Assembly (NCBI GenBank): GCA_018645065.1
Contig: JABGPF010000018.1
Coordinates: forward strand, 1-35,785
From: Phycisphaerales bacterium
GTDB taxonomy: Bacteria > Planctomycetota > Phycisphaerae > SM23-33
Length of the DNA stretch: 35,785 nt
Direction of reading: 5' to 3'
Translations under genes and position numbers: made by a program
Notes under the pieces: model-generated
The model's input: the letters and a program-made list of their open reading frames with translations, nothing else
Database searches by the model: none
What the model was told of the DNA's origin: nothing
Shown here: positions 1-8,332 of the stretch, one piece after another
How positions within the stretch are numbered: the stretch's first letter is position 1
Layout of the letters: each line of letters begins with the position of its first letter

Positions 1-42
1 AACTCCAGAACGGAGCCTGGGTCTGGTGCGAATAACAGGTGC

Positions 43-79
43 CAGGTTCTAGGTGCTAGAACCGAGCACCTAGAACCTG
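43..79. repeat. 15-bp perfect inverted repeat after the histidine kinase gene
   Basis: Bases 43-57 and 65-79 are perfect reverse complements (CAGGTTCTAGGTGCT) around a 7-base loop. The hairpin begins three bases past the stop codon of the minus-strand histidine kinase gene, so it could end or protect that transcript. No T-run follows it on the minus strand, so it is not a textbook intrinsic terminator. Confidence 0.6.
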
Positions 80-82
80 TCG

Positions 83-3058
83 TTAACGGTTTTGCTGATC
101 CAGTATTTGCCTGATTTTGGTTAGCAGGTCATTTCGATGGTATGGTTTTTGGATTAGCTCCATTCCCGCATCGAGTACAAATCCGGTGTGTATTCCCTCG
201 GAACTGTATCCACTGGCGAAGACGACGCGTGTTTCGGGTTTCTTGTCCTGAATGTAATCGAAGACAGCCCTTCCGCCTAGTATAGGCATCACTACGTCCA
301 GAAGCACCAGATCGATCGTATCAATATTTTCATCAAACAGTTTTATCGCATCCTGCCCGTTTTCTGCACTAATGACGGTGTATCCGGCGGTAGTGAGGAA
401 TCTCTCGGCAATCGATCGCACAGCCTGATCGTCTTCGGCCATTAATATAGTTTCTGTTCCGCCCAGGGGTGGTGTTTCGGGTGTATCGTCACTGTTTTGT
501 GATACCGTTTCCACGAGTGGAAAATAGATTCGGAACCTCGTCCCGATCCCCGGTTCGCTGTAAACGTTGATCACACCATTATGCTGATGAACGATACCGT
601 AAACGGTGGACAACCCAAGCCCCGTTCCCTTCTCGACAGCTTTTGTAGTGAAGAACGGTTCGAAGATTCGCCCCTGAGTTTCCTTGTCCATCCCGCATCC
701 GGTATCGCTAACGCTGATCATTGCGTATCGTCCAGGCTTGGCCCAGGGGAACGGTCGGCAGTATTCGGCGTCCAGTTCGGCCTGGTCTGCCGCCAAGATC
801 AACCTCCCGCCTTCGGGCATGGCGTCTCGCGCATTTACGCACAGATTCATAAGTATCTGTTCTACTTGCCCTCGATCGGCGTGTATCATCAACTGTCCCA
901 CCTCTGAACGAATGTCCAGGGCGATATGCTCACCGATAACACGTCGTATCATCTTGGCCAGATCGGTCACCGTCTCTGTGAGGTCCATGTCCTCCAGGCG
1001 GAGCACTTGCTGACGGCTGAACGCCAGCAACTGTCTTACCAGAACCGCCGCTCGATTACCGGCCGCCAGCACCTGTTCCAGCCCATCGTAGATAATATTG
1101 CCTGGCTCGGCTTCCTCAAACGCCAGTTGTCCGAACCCGAGTATTGCCTGCAGGAGGTTATTAAAATCGTGTGCAACTCCGCCTGCAAGCTGCCCGACAG
1201 CCTCCATTTTCTGCGCTTGTCTGAGTTGGTCTTCCAGGCGTTTTCGCTCTGAAATATCGACAATAGACCCGACATATCCAACCACCTGCCCATTTTGGTC
1301 GTACTGTGGGTCGGCTTGTCCAAATATCCATACCAGCGTTCCGGCGGTTTTTTGGCATCGTGCTTCGGCTTCAAATCGCATCCCTCTGCTGATCGCTTCA
1401 GTCCATAGCGTCAAAACATGATCGCGATCATCTGGATAAATGACGCTCGCCCAGTCGGCATCAAGCCCATCCTCCGGCGCCAGTCCGACGATTTCGCAGC
1501 ATCTGTCATTTACGTACAGACCGTTGCCTGCGGCGTCGGTTTTGAATATTCCCACCGGTGAGACTTCCGCCAGCGTCCTGTATTTGTCTTCGCTGGACTC
1601 CAACGCCGTAGCAAACCTCTGACGCTCCAACTCACTTCCGACACGGGCTGAGAATATCTGAAGGATCGATTTGGCCAGTTCGATGTTAATCACAGGTTGT
1701 CGAAACATCGCCACCATGATTCCCGTCGCCGCGCCTTGGGAATCGAACAGAGGTACGCCCACATATCCGTCAACGTGCAGATCCTGCAGCAGTTTACTCT
1801 TGGGGAACTGGCTGGCCACTCCGGAGACATAGGAGCAGACGCTGTGCCCGACGACTTCAGCACAGGGCGTTTCAGCCAACGGATATTGGATGTTCTCGGA
1901 TGGTTTACCGTCAACGGTTACGGCGAGAGTTCTGATCGAGTCTAACTCGTCGCCGCAGAGTTCTCCGATAATCGTGTAATCTGCCCCGAGAGATTCTGAG
2001 AGTTGCATGACCATGCTCTCGAAAAACGCCTGCCCGAATTCGTCCGACGAAACGGCGACCAATGTACGAAGCGCTGCGTCCATTTGCCTGCGCCGTGTAA
2101 TGTCGTGTGCGATGCCCTCAACACCGATCACCTCACCGGAGTCCGATAGGATCGGAGTCTCCGAGACCTCCAACCAACGGACAGAACCGTTTTTGTGATA
2201 TATATTCACGTCGTAAGGAGGTTGATGGATCCCCTGGAGACTCAAGTCAGTATGACGGAGAACTTCGTCGTTGCACGGATGATCCGTAAGGTGCGTTGTC
2301 AAATTAGTAAGGAACTCATCGGTCGTGTAGCCCAGAACACTCGTTATCGATCGCGATACGAAGTTGAAATCCCCTTCGGCGCCATGCTGATAGATAAAGC
2401 TTCCGACGAGATTGTCCATGAGGCGCCGGCTTTGGGCTTCGCTACGACTTAGTGCATGGAGAGAATCGGCCAGGCGATCGTGCACGACGCCCAAACCGAT
2501 AATAACAGGAGCCAGAAAAAGCGTGAACCCGGCGATCAGAGTACCCCATGCTGTAATCGAAGTCGCATAAACGCCAATATCGAACGGAAAGGTCACCACA
2601 CCAGTACAAATGGCAAAACCTGTCAAGAGTATAACAGACAGGCATATCAAACACGCGATCAGTCCACCGCGTGTCCCAAAGGCGATGGCTGTGAGCGTAG
2701 CGAACGCGACAAGAAGCGAAACTCCACCGCCCGGCAGACCGAATGCCAACAGACCCGCGACGCCCAGCAGCAAAAGCACCCCAAGCAACACAAAACTGCG
2801 AAACACATAAGGAAGTCGCCTGCGGAAAATCGCCGCCAGGACCAGAAGAACGGTAACCCCCATATGCAGGTAATATGTGTGGTTCCACCCAGTCTCGAAA
2901 ATTCGGGATAGTGACAACGCTGCAGCCGCAGGGGTCAGGATGGCGAATATCACCAACGCCCTATTGATCAAGCGGCTGCGAACTTCGCGAATCTCCGAGC
3001 CAAATGTCACCCTACTCTGCGATACCACCGGCTCGAATAATTGTGTGTCCGTGGACAT
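83..3058 (-). CDS. Membrane-anchored hybrid sensor histidine kinase (PAS-GAF-PAS-HisKA-HATPase-REC)
   Basis: A 991-residue hybrid sensor kinase that should autophosphorylate on a histidine and pass the phosphate to its own receiver. Residues 30-195 hold about six hydrophobic segments. A PAS domain follows (about 210-325, ending in a PAC-like EGIAHDIT), then a GAF-like domain (335-480) and a second PAS (490-605). The HisKA H-box GGVAHDFNNLL puts the phospho-histidine at H630. The HATPase has N-box N742, DTGCGM (785-790) and GTGLGLSTV. The C-terminal receiver has acidic residues ED (875-876), phospho-acceptor D921 and K971. No DNA-binding output domain is present, so the partner is unknown. It is 127 bases downstream of ispD on the same strand, behind a palindrome, and may be a separate unit. 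The signal it senses cannot be read from the sequence. Confidence 0.93.
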   Translation of the reverse strand: MSTDTQLFEPVVSQSRVTFGSEIREVRSRLINRALVIFAILTPAAAALSLSRIFETGWNHTYYLHMGVTVLLVLAAIFRRRLPYVFRSFVLLGVLLLLGVAGLLAFGLPGGGVSLLVAFATLTAIAFGTRGGLIACLICLSVILLTGFAICTGVVTFPFDIGVYATSITAWGTLIAGFTLFLAPVIIGLGVVHDRLADSLHALSRSEAQSRRLMDNLVGSFIYQHGAEGDFNFVSRSITSVLGYTTDEFLTNLTTHLTDHPCNDEVLRHTDLSLQGIHQPPYDVNIYHKNGSVRWLEVSETPILSDSGEVIGVEGIAHDITRRRQMDAALRTLVAVSSDEFGQAFFESMVMQLSESLGADYTIIGELCGDELDSIRTLAVTVDGKPSENIQYPLAETPCAEVVGHSVCSYVSGVASQFPKSKLLQDLHVDGYVGVPLFDSQGAATGIMVAMFRQPVINIELAKSILQIFSARVGSELERQRFATALESSEDKYRTLAEVSPVGIFKTDAAGNGLYVNDRCCEIVGLAPEDGLDADWASVIYPDDRDHVLTLWTEAISRGMRFEAEARCQKTAGTLVWIFGQADPQYDQNGQVVGYVGSIVDISERKRLEDQLRQAQKMEAVGQLAGGVAHDFNNLLQAILGFGQLAFEEAEPGNIIYDGLEQVLAAGNRAAVLVRQLLAFSRQQVLRLEDMDLTETVTDLAKMIRRVIGEHIALDIRSEVGQLMIHADRGQVEQILMNLCVNARDAMPEGGRLILAADQAELDAEYCRPFPWAKPGRYAMISVSDTGCGMDKETQGRIFEPFFTTKAVEKGTGLGLSTVYGIVHQHNGVINVYSEPGIGTRFRIYFPLVETVSQNSDDTPETPPLGGTETILMAEDDQAVRSIAERFLTTAGYTVISAENGQDAIKLFDENIDTIDLVLLDVVMPILGGRAVFDYIQDKKPETRVVFASGYSSEGIHTGFVLDAGMELIQKPYHRNDLLTKIRQILDQQNR

Positions 3059-3152
3059 TTATACCATGGCCTCTTTTCGATCAACATAGCAAACACCTGA
3101 ACAGATTATACCCAAAAGCGGATAAAGGGCAACGGCGTGATAATGGAAGAAT

Positions 3153-3188
3153 TAATTTGGGATATCCCAAATTAGATATCCCAAATTA
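3153..3188. repeat. 22-bp perfect palindrome with an adjoining 14-bp direct repeat
   Basis: Bases 3153-3174 form a perfect palindrome (core AATTTGGGATATCCCAAATT). Its right part, GATATCCCAAATTA at 3161-3174, is repeated exactly and in tandem at 3175-3188, running into the ispD stop codon. It sits between ispD and the histidine kinase gene, both on the minus strand. It could be a transcript hairpin or a dimeric operator for the kinase gene. Confidence 0.75.
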
Positions 3189-3860
3189 TTTGTGCTTAAT
3201 TACTGCTTCTGCGAACATGACATCTTGTGGCGCCGTTATCTTTATATTGTTCGGACCGGACTGGACTACTGTGACTTTCGCGCCTGTTCGCTGCACCATT
3301 TCAGCATCGTCGGTCGCCCCCCCGCCTTGTGCATACGCCTCGATTAACAGTGACTTCTCGAACACCTGCGGCGTCTGGGCTTCCCAGAGTCCGTCGCGAT
3401 CAACCGTCGCCAGCACCCGTCCCGACGGGTCAACTTTCTTGATCGTACCGTGCAGCGGACAGGCCAACATCGCAGCGCGAGTCTCTGCGGCGGCTTGGAA
3501 TACTGCATCAATCCGATCTGGTAAAGCGCATGGGCGAACCGCGTCGTGAATGCAAACCAACTCTGCCGACGGGGCCAACTTCGCCAAGGCGTTCCGCACC
3601 GAATCGGAACGCTCCGCTCCGCCCTGGACCAGTTCAACGCCAAGCGATTCAAGTTCGGCTCCGAAGCGGGCCGAGAGTTCTGCGATATCGCCGGCTGAGG
3701 CGATCAGGAGTATCTGGCGGACCTCATCTCGCCCGGAGAACAAGTCGATCGTTCGCAAGAAGATTTCTCGCCCGTCCAACTGGTGAAATATTTTATTCGT
3801 CTCAGCTCCGAAGCGTTTGCCCGAACCGGCGGCGGGAAGTATTACCGATACTGTTTTCAT
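3186..3860 (-). CDS. ispD: 2-C-methyl-D-erythritol 4-phosphate cytidylyltransferase
   Basis: Transfers CMP from CTP to 2-C-methyl-D-erythritol 4-phosphate, the third step of the cytosolic MEP isoprenoid pathway. At 224 residues it has the usual family length. The N-terminal nucleotide loop PAAGSGKRFG is present, as are the IspD signature IHDAVRP, the LACPLHGTIKKVD strand, EAQTPQVF, the TDDAEMV segment and the C-terminal NIKITAPQD. The usual PKQ after the loop is NKIF here; the lysine (K23) is kept but the flanking residues differ. It starts 12 bases after the Crp/Fnr gene stop, with AGGATG ahead of the ATG, so it appears to be the last gene of the metal-efflux operon, an unusual place for an essential isoprenoid gene. 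No ispF is visible. Confidence 0.92.
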   Translation of the reverse strand: MKTVSVILPAAGSGKRFGAETNKIFHQLDGREIFLRTIDLFSGRDEVRQILLIASAGDIAELSARFGAELESLGVELVQGGAERSDSVRNALAKLAPSAELVCIHDAVRPCALPDRIDAVFQAAAETRAAMLACPLHGTIKKVDPSGRVLATVDRDGLWEAQTPQVFEKSLLIEAYAQGGGATDDAEMVQRTGAKVTVVQSGPNNIKITAPQDVMFAEAVIKHK

Positions 3861-3872
3861 GCGTGCATCCTA

Positions 3873-4559
3873 TCAGGCGTCAGCCAATTCGGAAAGTCCG
3901 TCTGGATCGAGAATGGTTATCTTCGGGCCCCTTACGTCGACCAGCCCGGCGTCGCTGAGTTTTTTAAACGCTCGGCTTAGCGTTTCGGGCGCCGTTCCGA
4001 TCTGACCGGCCAGTTCGCGTTTGGTCTGCTTGAGCATCACAATGTCGGTTCCCGGTTGTGCGGGCAGTTCCAGCAATACGTTGGCCAATCTCGCGGGCAC
4101 TTCCTTCAGCGAGAGTTGTTCTATCAGGTTGTTGAACTCTCTCAATTTACCGGACATACCCGCCAGCATCGCCATCGCCATTTCGGGGGCATCTGCGATT
4201 AGTTGTTTGAGCACTGATCGTTTAACGACCAGAAGCGTGGTGTCTTCGAGCACTTCGGCGTGTGCGGGATAACAAATCCCCGCCCACATAGCGGCCTGGC
4301 CGAACGTTTTTCCGGGCCCGTAGAGGTGCAGAATCTGTTCATCGCCTTTTGGCGAGAGCTTGTAAACTTTCGCCCGCCCAGCCAGGATAACGTAGAAACT
4401 ATCAGCCGGTTGGTTCGGCGAGAACACCTGCGAACCGCCGGGCAGATGCTCGGTAAGACACGCATCCAGCAGGGCGCGGATCTCCTCATCGTCCAGATGG
4501 GACAACAGCGGAGTCTGCCGCATCGCGTCGGTAATTTGCTTTATGGTAAGTTTGCTCAC
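3873..4559 (-). CDS. Crp/Fnr family transcriptional regulator (FNR/HcpR-like)
   Basis: A 228-residue cytosolic transcription factor with an N-terminal cyclic-nucleotide-type beta-roll (about 20-130), a dimer helix (130-160) and a C-terminal winged helix (about 165-220). The recognition helix reads TAPETLSRAFKKL; E192, S195 and R196 match the E-x-x-S-R pattern by which FNR reads TTGA half-sites. Only two cysteines (C34, C96) are present, so there is no FNR-type [4Fe-4S] oxygen sensor; a haem-, NO- or ligand-sensing HcpR/Dnr-like role is possible. It starts with GTG overlapping the cusA-like stop (GTGA), so it is translationally coupled to metal efflux. The FNR-like site upstream of the hcp operon in this window is a plausible target, which is inference. 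Confidence 0.9.
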   Translation of the reverse strand: MSKLTIKQITDAMRQTPLLSHLDDEEIRALLDACLTEHLPGGSQVFSPNQPADSFYVILAGRAKVYKLSPKGDEQILHLYGPGKTFGQAAMWAGICYPAHAEVLEDTTLLVVKRSVLKQLIADAPEMAMAMLAGMSGKLREFNNLIEQLSLKEVPARLANVLLELPAQPGTDIVMLKQTKRELAGQIGTAPETLSRAFKKLSDAGLVDVRGPKITILDPDGLSELADA

Positions 4560-7500
4560 GCCGCCAAGTTTACCGCCTCAACACCCCCGCCGCCAGCAGT
4601 ATGGCGAATTTCCTTCACCATGCAGTAGAGCACGGGCACGACTAACATTGTCAGCACTTCGATCAGCATCCCGCCGAAAGACGGTATCGCCATCGGACCC
4701 ATAATATCGGCGCCGCGTCCGGTTGATGTGAGCACCGGTATCAACGCAAGGATCGTTGTGGCGGTTGTCATCAGACACGGGCGTACGCGCCGCGAGCCAG
4801 CCTGGATCGTCGCGGCGCGGATTGCTTCTATATCGGCGGGCTTGTCGCGGTCGAACGTCTGGTTGAGGTAGGTGGCCATCACCACGCCGTCGTCGCTGGC
4901 GATTCCGAACAGCGCGAGGAACCCCACCCAAACCGCGACGGACATCTTTATAGGATGCATCTGGAACATCTCGCGCAGGTTCACGCCGAAAACGTCGAAG
5001 TTCATGAACCAGTCCGACCCGTACAACCAGAGCATGAGGAATCCACCCGACCAGGCTACGAAGATGCCCGTGAACACCATGCTCGTGGTCAACACCGAGC
5101 GGAACTGCATGTAAAGGATCATGAAGATCAGGAACAGCGCCCCGCCCATTATCACGTACAACCGCTGCTGCTGGGCGGTGTATTCGGCAACAGTTTTGCC
5201 CGCGACGTTAAATTCGAGCGTCATTCCGGGAGGCATGTTAAGTCGTCCGGCGGCGATTGCATCTCCGAGGAACTGCTGGGATTCGCGGATAACGTCAACT
5301 TCCGCCAGATCGGGCCTGGGCGAGAATATCACGTAACCGACCATGAATCCCGCTTCGCGTTTGATAGACATCGGCCCGGGCTCGAAACCGATTTTCACCA
5401 GTTGCCCAAGCGGTATTTGCGCACCTGTAGTCGAAGGCACGAGCACCTGGGCGAGCGTTTCGATCTCGCTGCGGAGTTCGCGTTGGTATCGCACGCGGAC
5501 GGGGAAGCGTTTGCGCCCCTCAACGGTTGTAGTAACTGTCTTGCCCCCGACTGCGACTTCAATCACATCCAGCACGTCGCTGGGGTTTACGTTGTAGCGG
5601 CTCATCGCGGCGCGGGATTCGCTGCTTGTGGTGTCGATCACCAGATATGGTTTAGCCACCGTGCGATCGGCGGCAACCGTCGAAGAATTCAGCGAAGGGA
5701 TCTGCTTGAGCAGAGCTTCGATCTGGATGCCCGCAGCCTGGATTTCTTCGAGACTTTCGCCCATTATCTTCAGGCCCATCGGCGACCGCATCCCGGTTTG
5801 GAGCATTATGCGGCGGGTCTCGATCGGTTGGAGTTTCGGGGCGCCGGACATGCCCGTCAGCTTACCGACTTTCGCGATCTCATCCCAGATATCCTCGGGC
5901 GTTTCAATGTGCGGACGCCACTGGCGAATGAGCATTCCGTCTTCATCGGTCAGGCGCCGCCCATGCTTGTCGGTTTTGTACTCGTCTTTGTAGTTAATGA
6001 CTGTTTCGACCATCGAAATCGGGGCGGGGTCCAGCGGTGATTCGACGCGTCCGATCTTGCCCACCACCGACTCGACTTCCGGAATCGCCTTGAAGGCGGC
6101 GTCCTGTTTGGACAGATAATCCAACGCCGACCCGATCGAACCGTGCGAACTCATCGAAGGCATCCAGAGGAACGAACCCTCGTCCAGCGGGGGCATTTCT
6201 TCTGCGCCCAAGCCGGGGAAGGCTTCTGCGCCGGCGGGCCAGACCCGGCGCGATTCCAGAGTTTCGCTCAGCGGACCGAACGTAGTCTTGAAACCGAGCA
6301 ATATCACAACGCCAAGCACGATCAGCCCGGCGGGGATCGACAGGAACAGCAGCTTGTGACGCAGGCACCAGCCAAGAATTCTCGGATACGCCATCTGGAA
6401 GAGCTTGAAGAACCCCAGCAGCAGACCGATCAGCAGGCCGACGAATATGATATTATTTCCGAACCCCTGATCAGCTCCGAGCGGCCCCCAGTGCCTGGTC
6501 AACGCAACGCCAACCACCGCGACCGCAGCCAACAACGCGACCCACCCGGCGACCTTGTGGAACCTGACGGGCACGAACTCCTTGCCCACATGCCAAACCG
6601 CAAACGCAACCATCGCAACGCCAATCCACCATGCGAGCATCACGCCTGCGACGACCCCCACCCCACCCACAACCGCATGAACGCACCGCTTCATCCATTT
6701 GCCCGATATCCGCCCGCAGAACAGCACATGCGCCGCCGGTGGAATAATCGTCAGCGAAACCACCACGGCGGCCAACAGCGCAAATGTCTTGGTATACGCC
6801 AACGGACCAAACAGCTTGCCCCGCTCCCCGGTCATCAGCAACACCGGCAGGAATCCGACCACCGTAGTCATGACGGCTGTCACCACCGCCCCGCCTACTT
6901 CAACGCCAGCGCGGTGAATAACTTCGATCCTCGACTCGCCCGGATCGGCTTCATCGAGATGCCGCAGAATGTTCTCGCAAATCACGATCCCCATATCGAC
7001 CATCGTGCCGATCGCGATCGCAATCCCCGAAAGAGCTACAATGTTCGCATCGACGCCGAAAACCTTCATAGCGATGAAGCACATGAGCACCGAAAGCGGG
7101 AGCAGCGATCCGATCAGAATGCTCGACTGCAAATGCATAACCATGAGCACGACAACGATAATCGTTATCATCACTTCGTCGCGTAAGGCGTGATCGAGCG
7201 TACCGAGGGTTTCGGCGATCAGGTCGGTGCGGTCGTAGAACGGGACGACAGTAACCTGCGAAACACTCCCGTCTTCGAGCGTTTTCTTGGGCAAAGTGGG
7301 AGCGACCTTCTTGATCTTGGCTTTAACGTTATTGATGACTTCGAGCGGATTTTCGCCATAACGTGCGACCACCACCCCGCCGACTGCGCCCGCGCCGTCT
7401 TTATCGATCGCCCCCCGCCGCAGCGCCGGGCCCAGCGAGACTTCGGCTACGTGTTTGATCAGCACGGGCACGTTGTCTGTGACCTTCACCACGCCGGTTT

Positions 7501-8332
7501 CGATGTCGGCGATGCTCTTGATGTATCCGATCCCGCGGACGAAGTATTCAACTCGGTTCAGTTCGATTGTCTTAGCCCCGATATCTCGATTGGACGCCCG
7601 CACGGCACGATAAACGTCGGCCAGGGTGACGTCGTAAGCCCGCATCGCGTCGGGATCCACATCAACCTGATACTCTCGCACAAACCCGCCTGCCGACGCG
7701 ACTTCGCTTACCCCGCGGGCGCTCTTGAGATGGTCGCGAACTATCCAATCCTGAATCGTCCGCAACTCTTCGAGGTCCCATCCGCCGGCGGGCTTGCCTT
7801 GCTTGTCGCGCCCTTCAAGCGTGTACCAGAACACCTGCCCCAGCGATGTCGAGTCCGGCCCCATCACCGGGTTTACGCCCGGCGGAAGTGTTCCGGCCGG
7901 CAGGCTCTTGAGTTTCTCGCCCAGGCGGTCTCGCGACCAGAAGAAATCCACCCCGTCCTCGAATATCACATAGATCGACGAGAATCCGAACATCGACGAA
8001 CTGCGAACAGTCTTCACGCCCGAGACGTTCAATAGCGCCGAGCTGAGCGGATAAGTCACCTGGTCGTCGATCTGCTGAGGCGATTGGCCGGGCCACTCGG
8101 TGAAAACGATCTGCTGGTTGGCGCCTGTGTCGGGAATTGCGTCTACGGGCACAGGGTACCGCATCATGCCGCTCAGAGCGTCCCATTCAAATGGCATGAC
8201 CGCCAGGCCCCATCCGAGGGTAAAAAGCACCACCAGCATGACCACAAGCTTGTTGGTCAGGCAGAACCGCATAACGCGCGAAATAAACCCCTCACGCCGC
8301 AGCAAGTCAAGTTGCGGAGGCTCGTGACTCAC
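4556..8332 (-). CDS. cusA: Heavy-metal efflux RND pump, CusA/CzcA family, with an extra membrane insert
   Basis: Inner-membrane proton-driven pump of a tripartite system that would export copper/silver or divalent metal across both membranes. The protein is 1258 residues, about 200 longer than typical CusA. The first transmembrane helix is at about 28-45, a TM2-6 block at about 385-535, and the last block is C-terminal. The proton-relay aspartate of TM4 is D446 in VDMGIVICEN. Methionines around the porter cleft (MPSMSSHG near 724, and IMLQTGMRSPMG) correspond to the CusA copper-ligand region, which favours a Cu/Ag type over CzcA. Residues about 540-650 are an added stretch with several hydrophobic segments between TM6 and the second half. 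The start is GTG, overlapping the cusB-like stop by four bases; the stop likewise overlaps the Crp/Fnr gene. Metal specificity is inferred. Confidence 0.93.
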   Translation of the reverse strand: MSHEPPQLDLLRREGFISRVMRFCLTNKLVVMLVVLFTLGWGLAVMPFEWDALSGMMRYPVPVDAIPDTGANQQIVFTEWPGQSPQQIDDQVTYPLSSALLNVSGVKTVRSSSMFGFSSIYVIFEDGVDFFWSRDRLGEKLKSLPAGTLPPGVNPVMGPDSTSLGQVFWYTLEGRDKQGKPAGGWDLEELRTIQDWIVRDHLKSARGVSEVASAGGFVREYQVDVDPDAMRAYDVTLADVYRAVRASNRDIGAKTIELNRVEYFVRGIGYIKSIADIETGVVKVTDNVPVLIKHVAEVSLGPALRRGAIDKDGAGAVGGVVVARYGENPLEVINNVKAKIKKVAPTLPKKTLEDGSVSQVTVVPFYDRTDLIAETLGTLDHALRDEVMITIIVVVLMVMHLQSSILIGSLLPLSVLMCFIAMKVFGVDANIVALSGIAIAIGTMVDMGIVICENILRHLDEADPGESRIEVIHRAGVEVGGAVVTAVMTTVVGFLPVLLMTGERGKLFGPLAYTKTFALLAAVVVSLTIIPPAAHVLFCGRISGKWMKRCVHAVVGGVGVVAGVMLAWWIGVAMVAFAVWHVGKEFVPVRFHKVAGWVALLAAVAVVGVALTRHWGPLGADQGFGNNIIFVGLLIGLLLGFFKLFQMAYPRILGWCLRHKLLFLSIPAGLIVLGVVILLGFKTTFGPLSETLESRRVWPAGAEAFPGLGAEEMPPLDEGSFLWMPSMSSHGSIGSALDYLSKQDAAFKAIPEVESVVGKIGRVESPLDPAPISMVETVINYKDEYKTDKHGRRLTDEDGMLIRQWRPHIETPEDIWDEIAKVGKLTGMSGAPKLQPIETRRIMLQTGMRSPMGLKIMGESLEEIQAAGIQIEALLKQIPSLNSSTVAADRTVAKPYLVIDTTSSESRAAMSRYNVNPSDVLDVIEVAVGGKTVTTTVEGRKRFPVRVRYQRELRSEIETLAQVLVPSTTGAQIPLGQLVKIGFEPGPMSIKREAGFMVGYVIFSPRPDLAEVDVIRESQQFLGDAIAAGRLNMPPGMTLEFNVAGKTVAEYTAQQQRLYVIMGGALFLIFMILYMQFRSVLTTSMVFTGIFVAWSGGFLMLWLYGSDWFMNFDVFGVNLREMFQMHPIKMSVAVWVGFLALFGIASDDGVVMATYLNQTFDRDKPADIEAIRAATIQAGSRRVRPCLMTTATTILALIPVLTSTGRGADIMGPMAIPSFGGMLIEVLTMLVVPVLYCMVKEIRHTAGGGGVEAVNLAA

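Noticed and set aside
4955-6040. 361-residue plus-strand frame (and a similar 347-residue one at 6143-7186)
   Set aside because: Both are shadows of the cusA-like gene, rich in His/Arg/Gln as expected for antisense frames.
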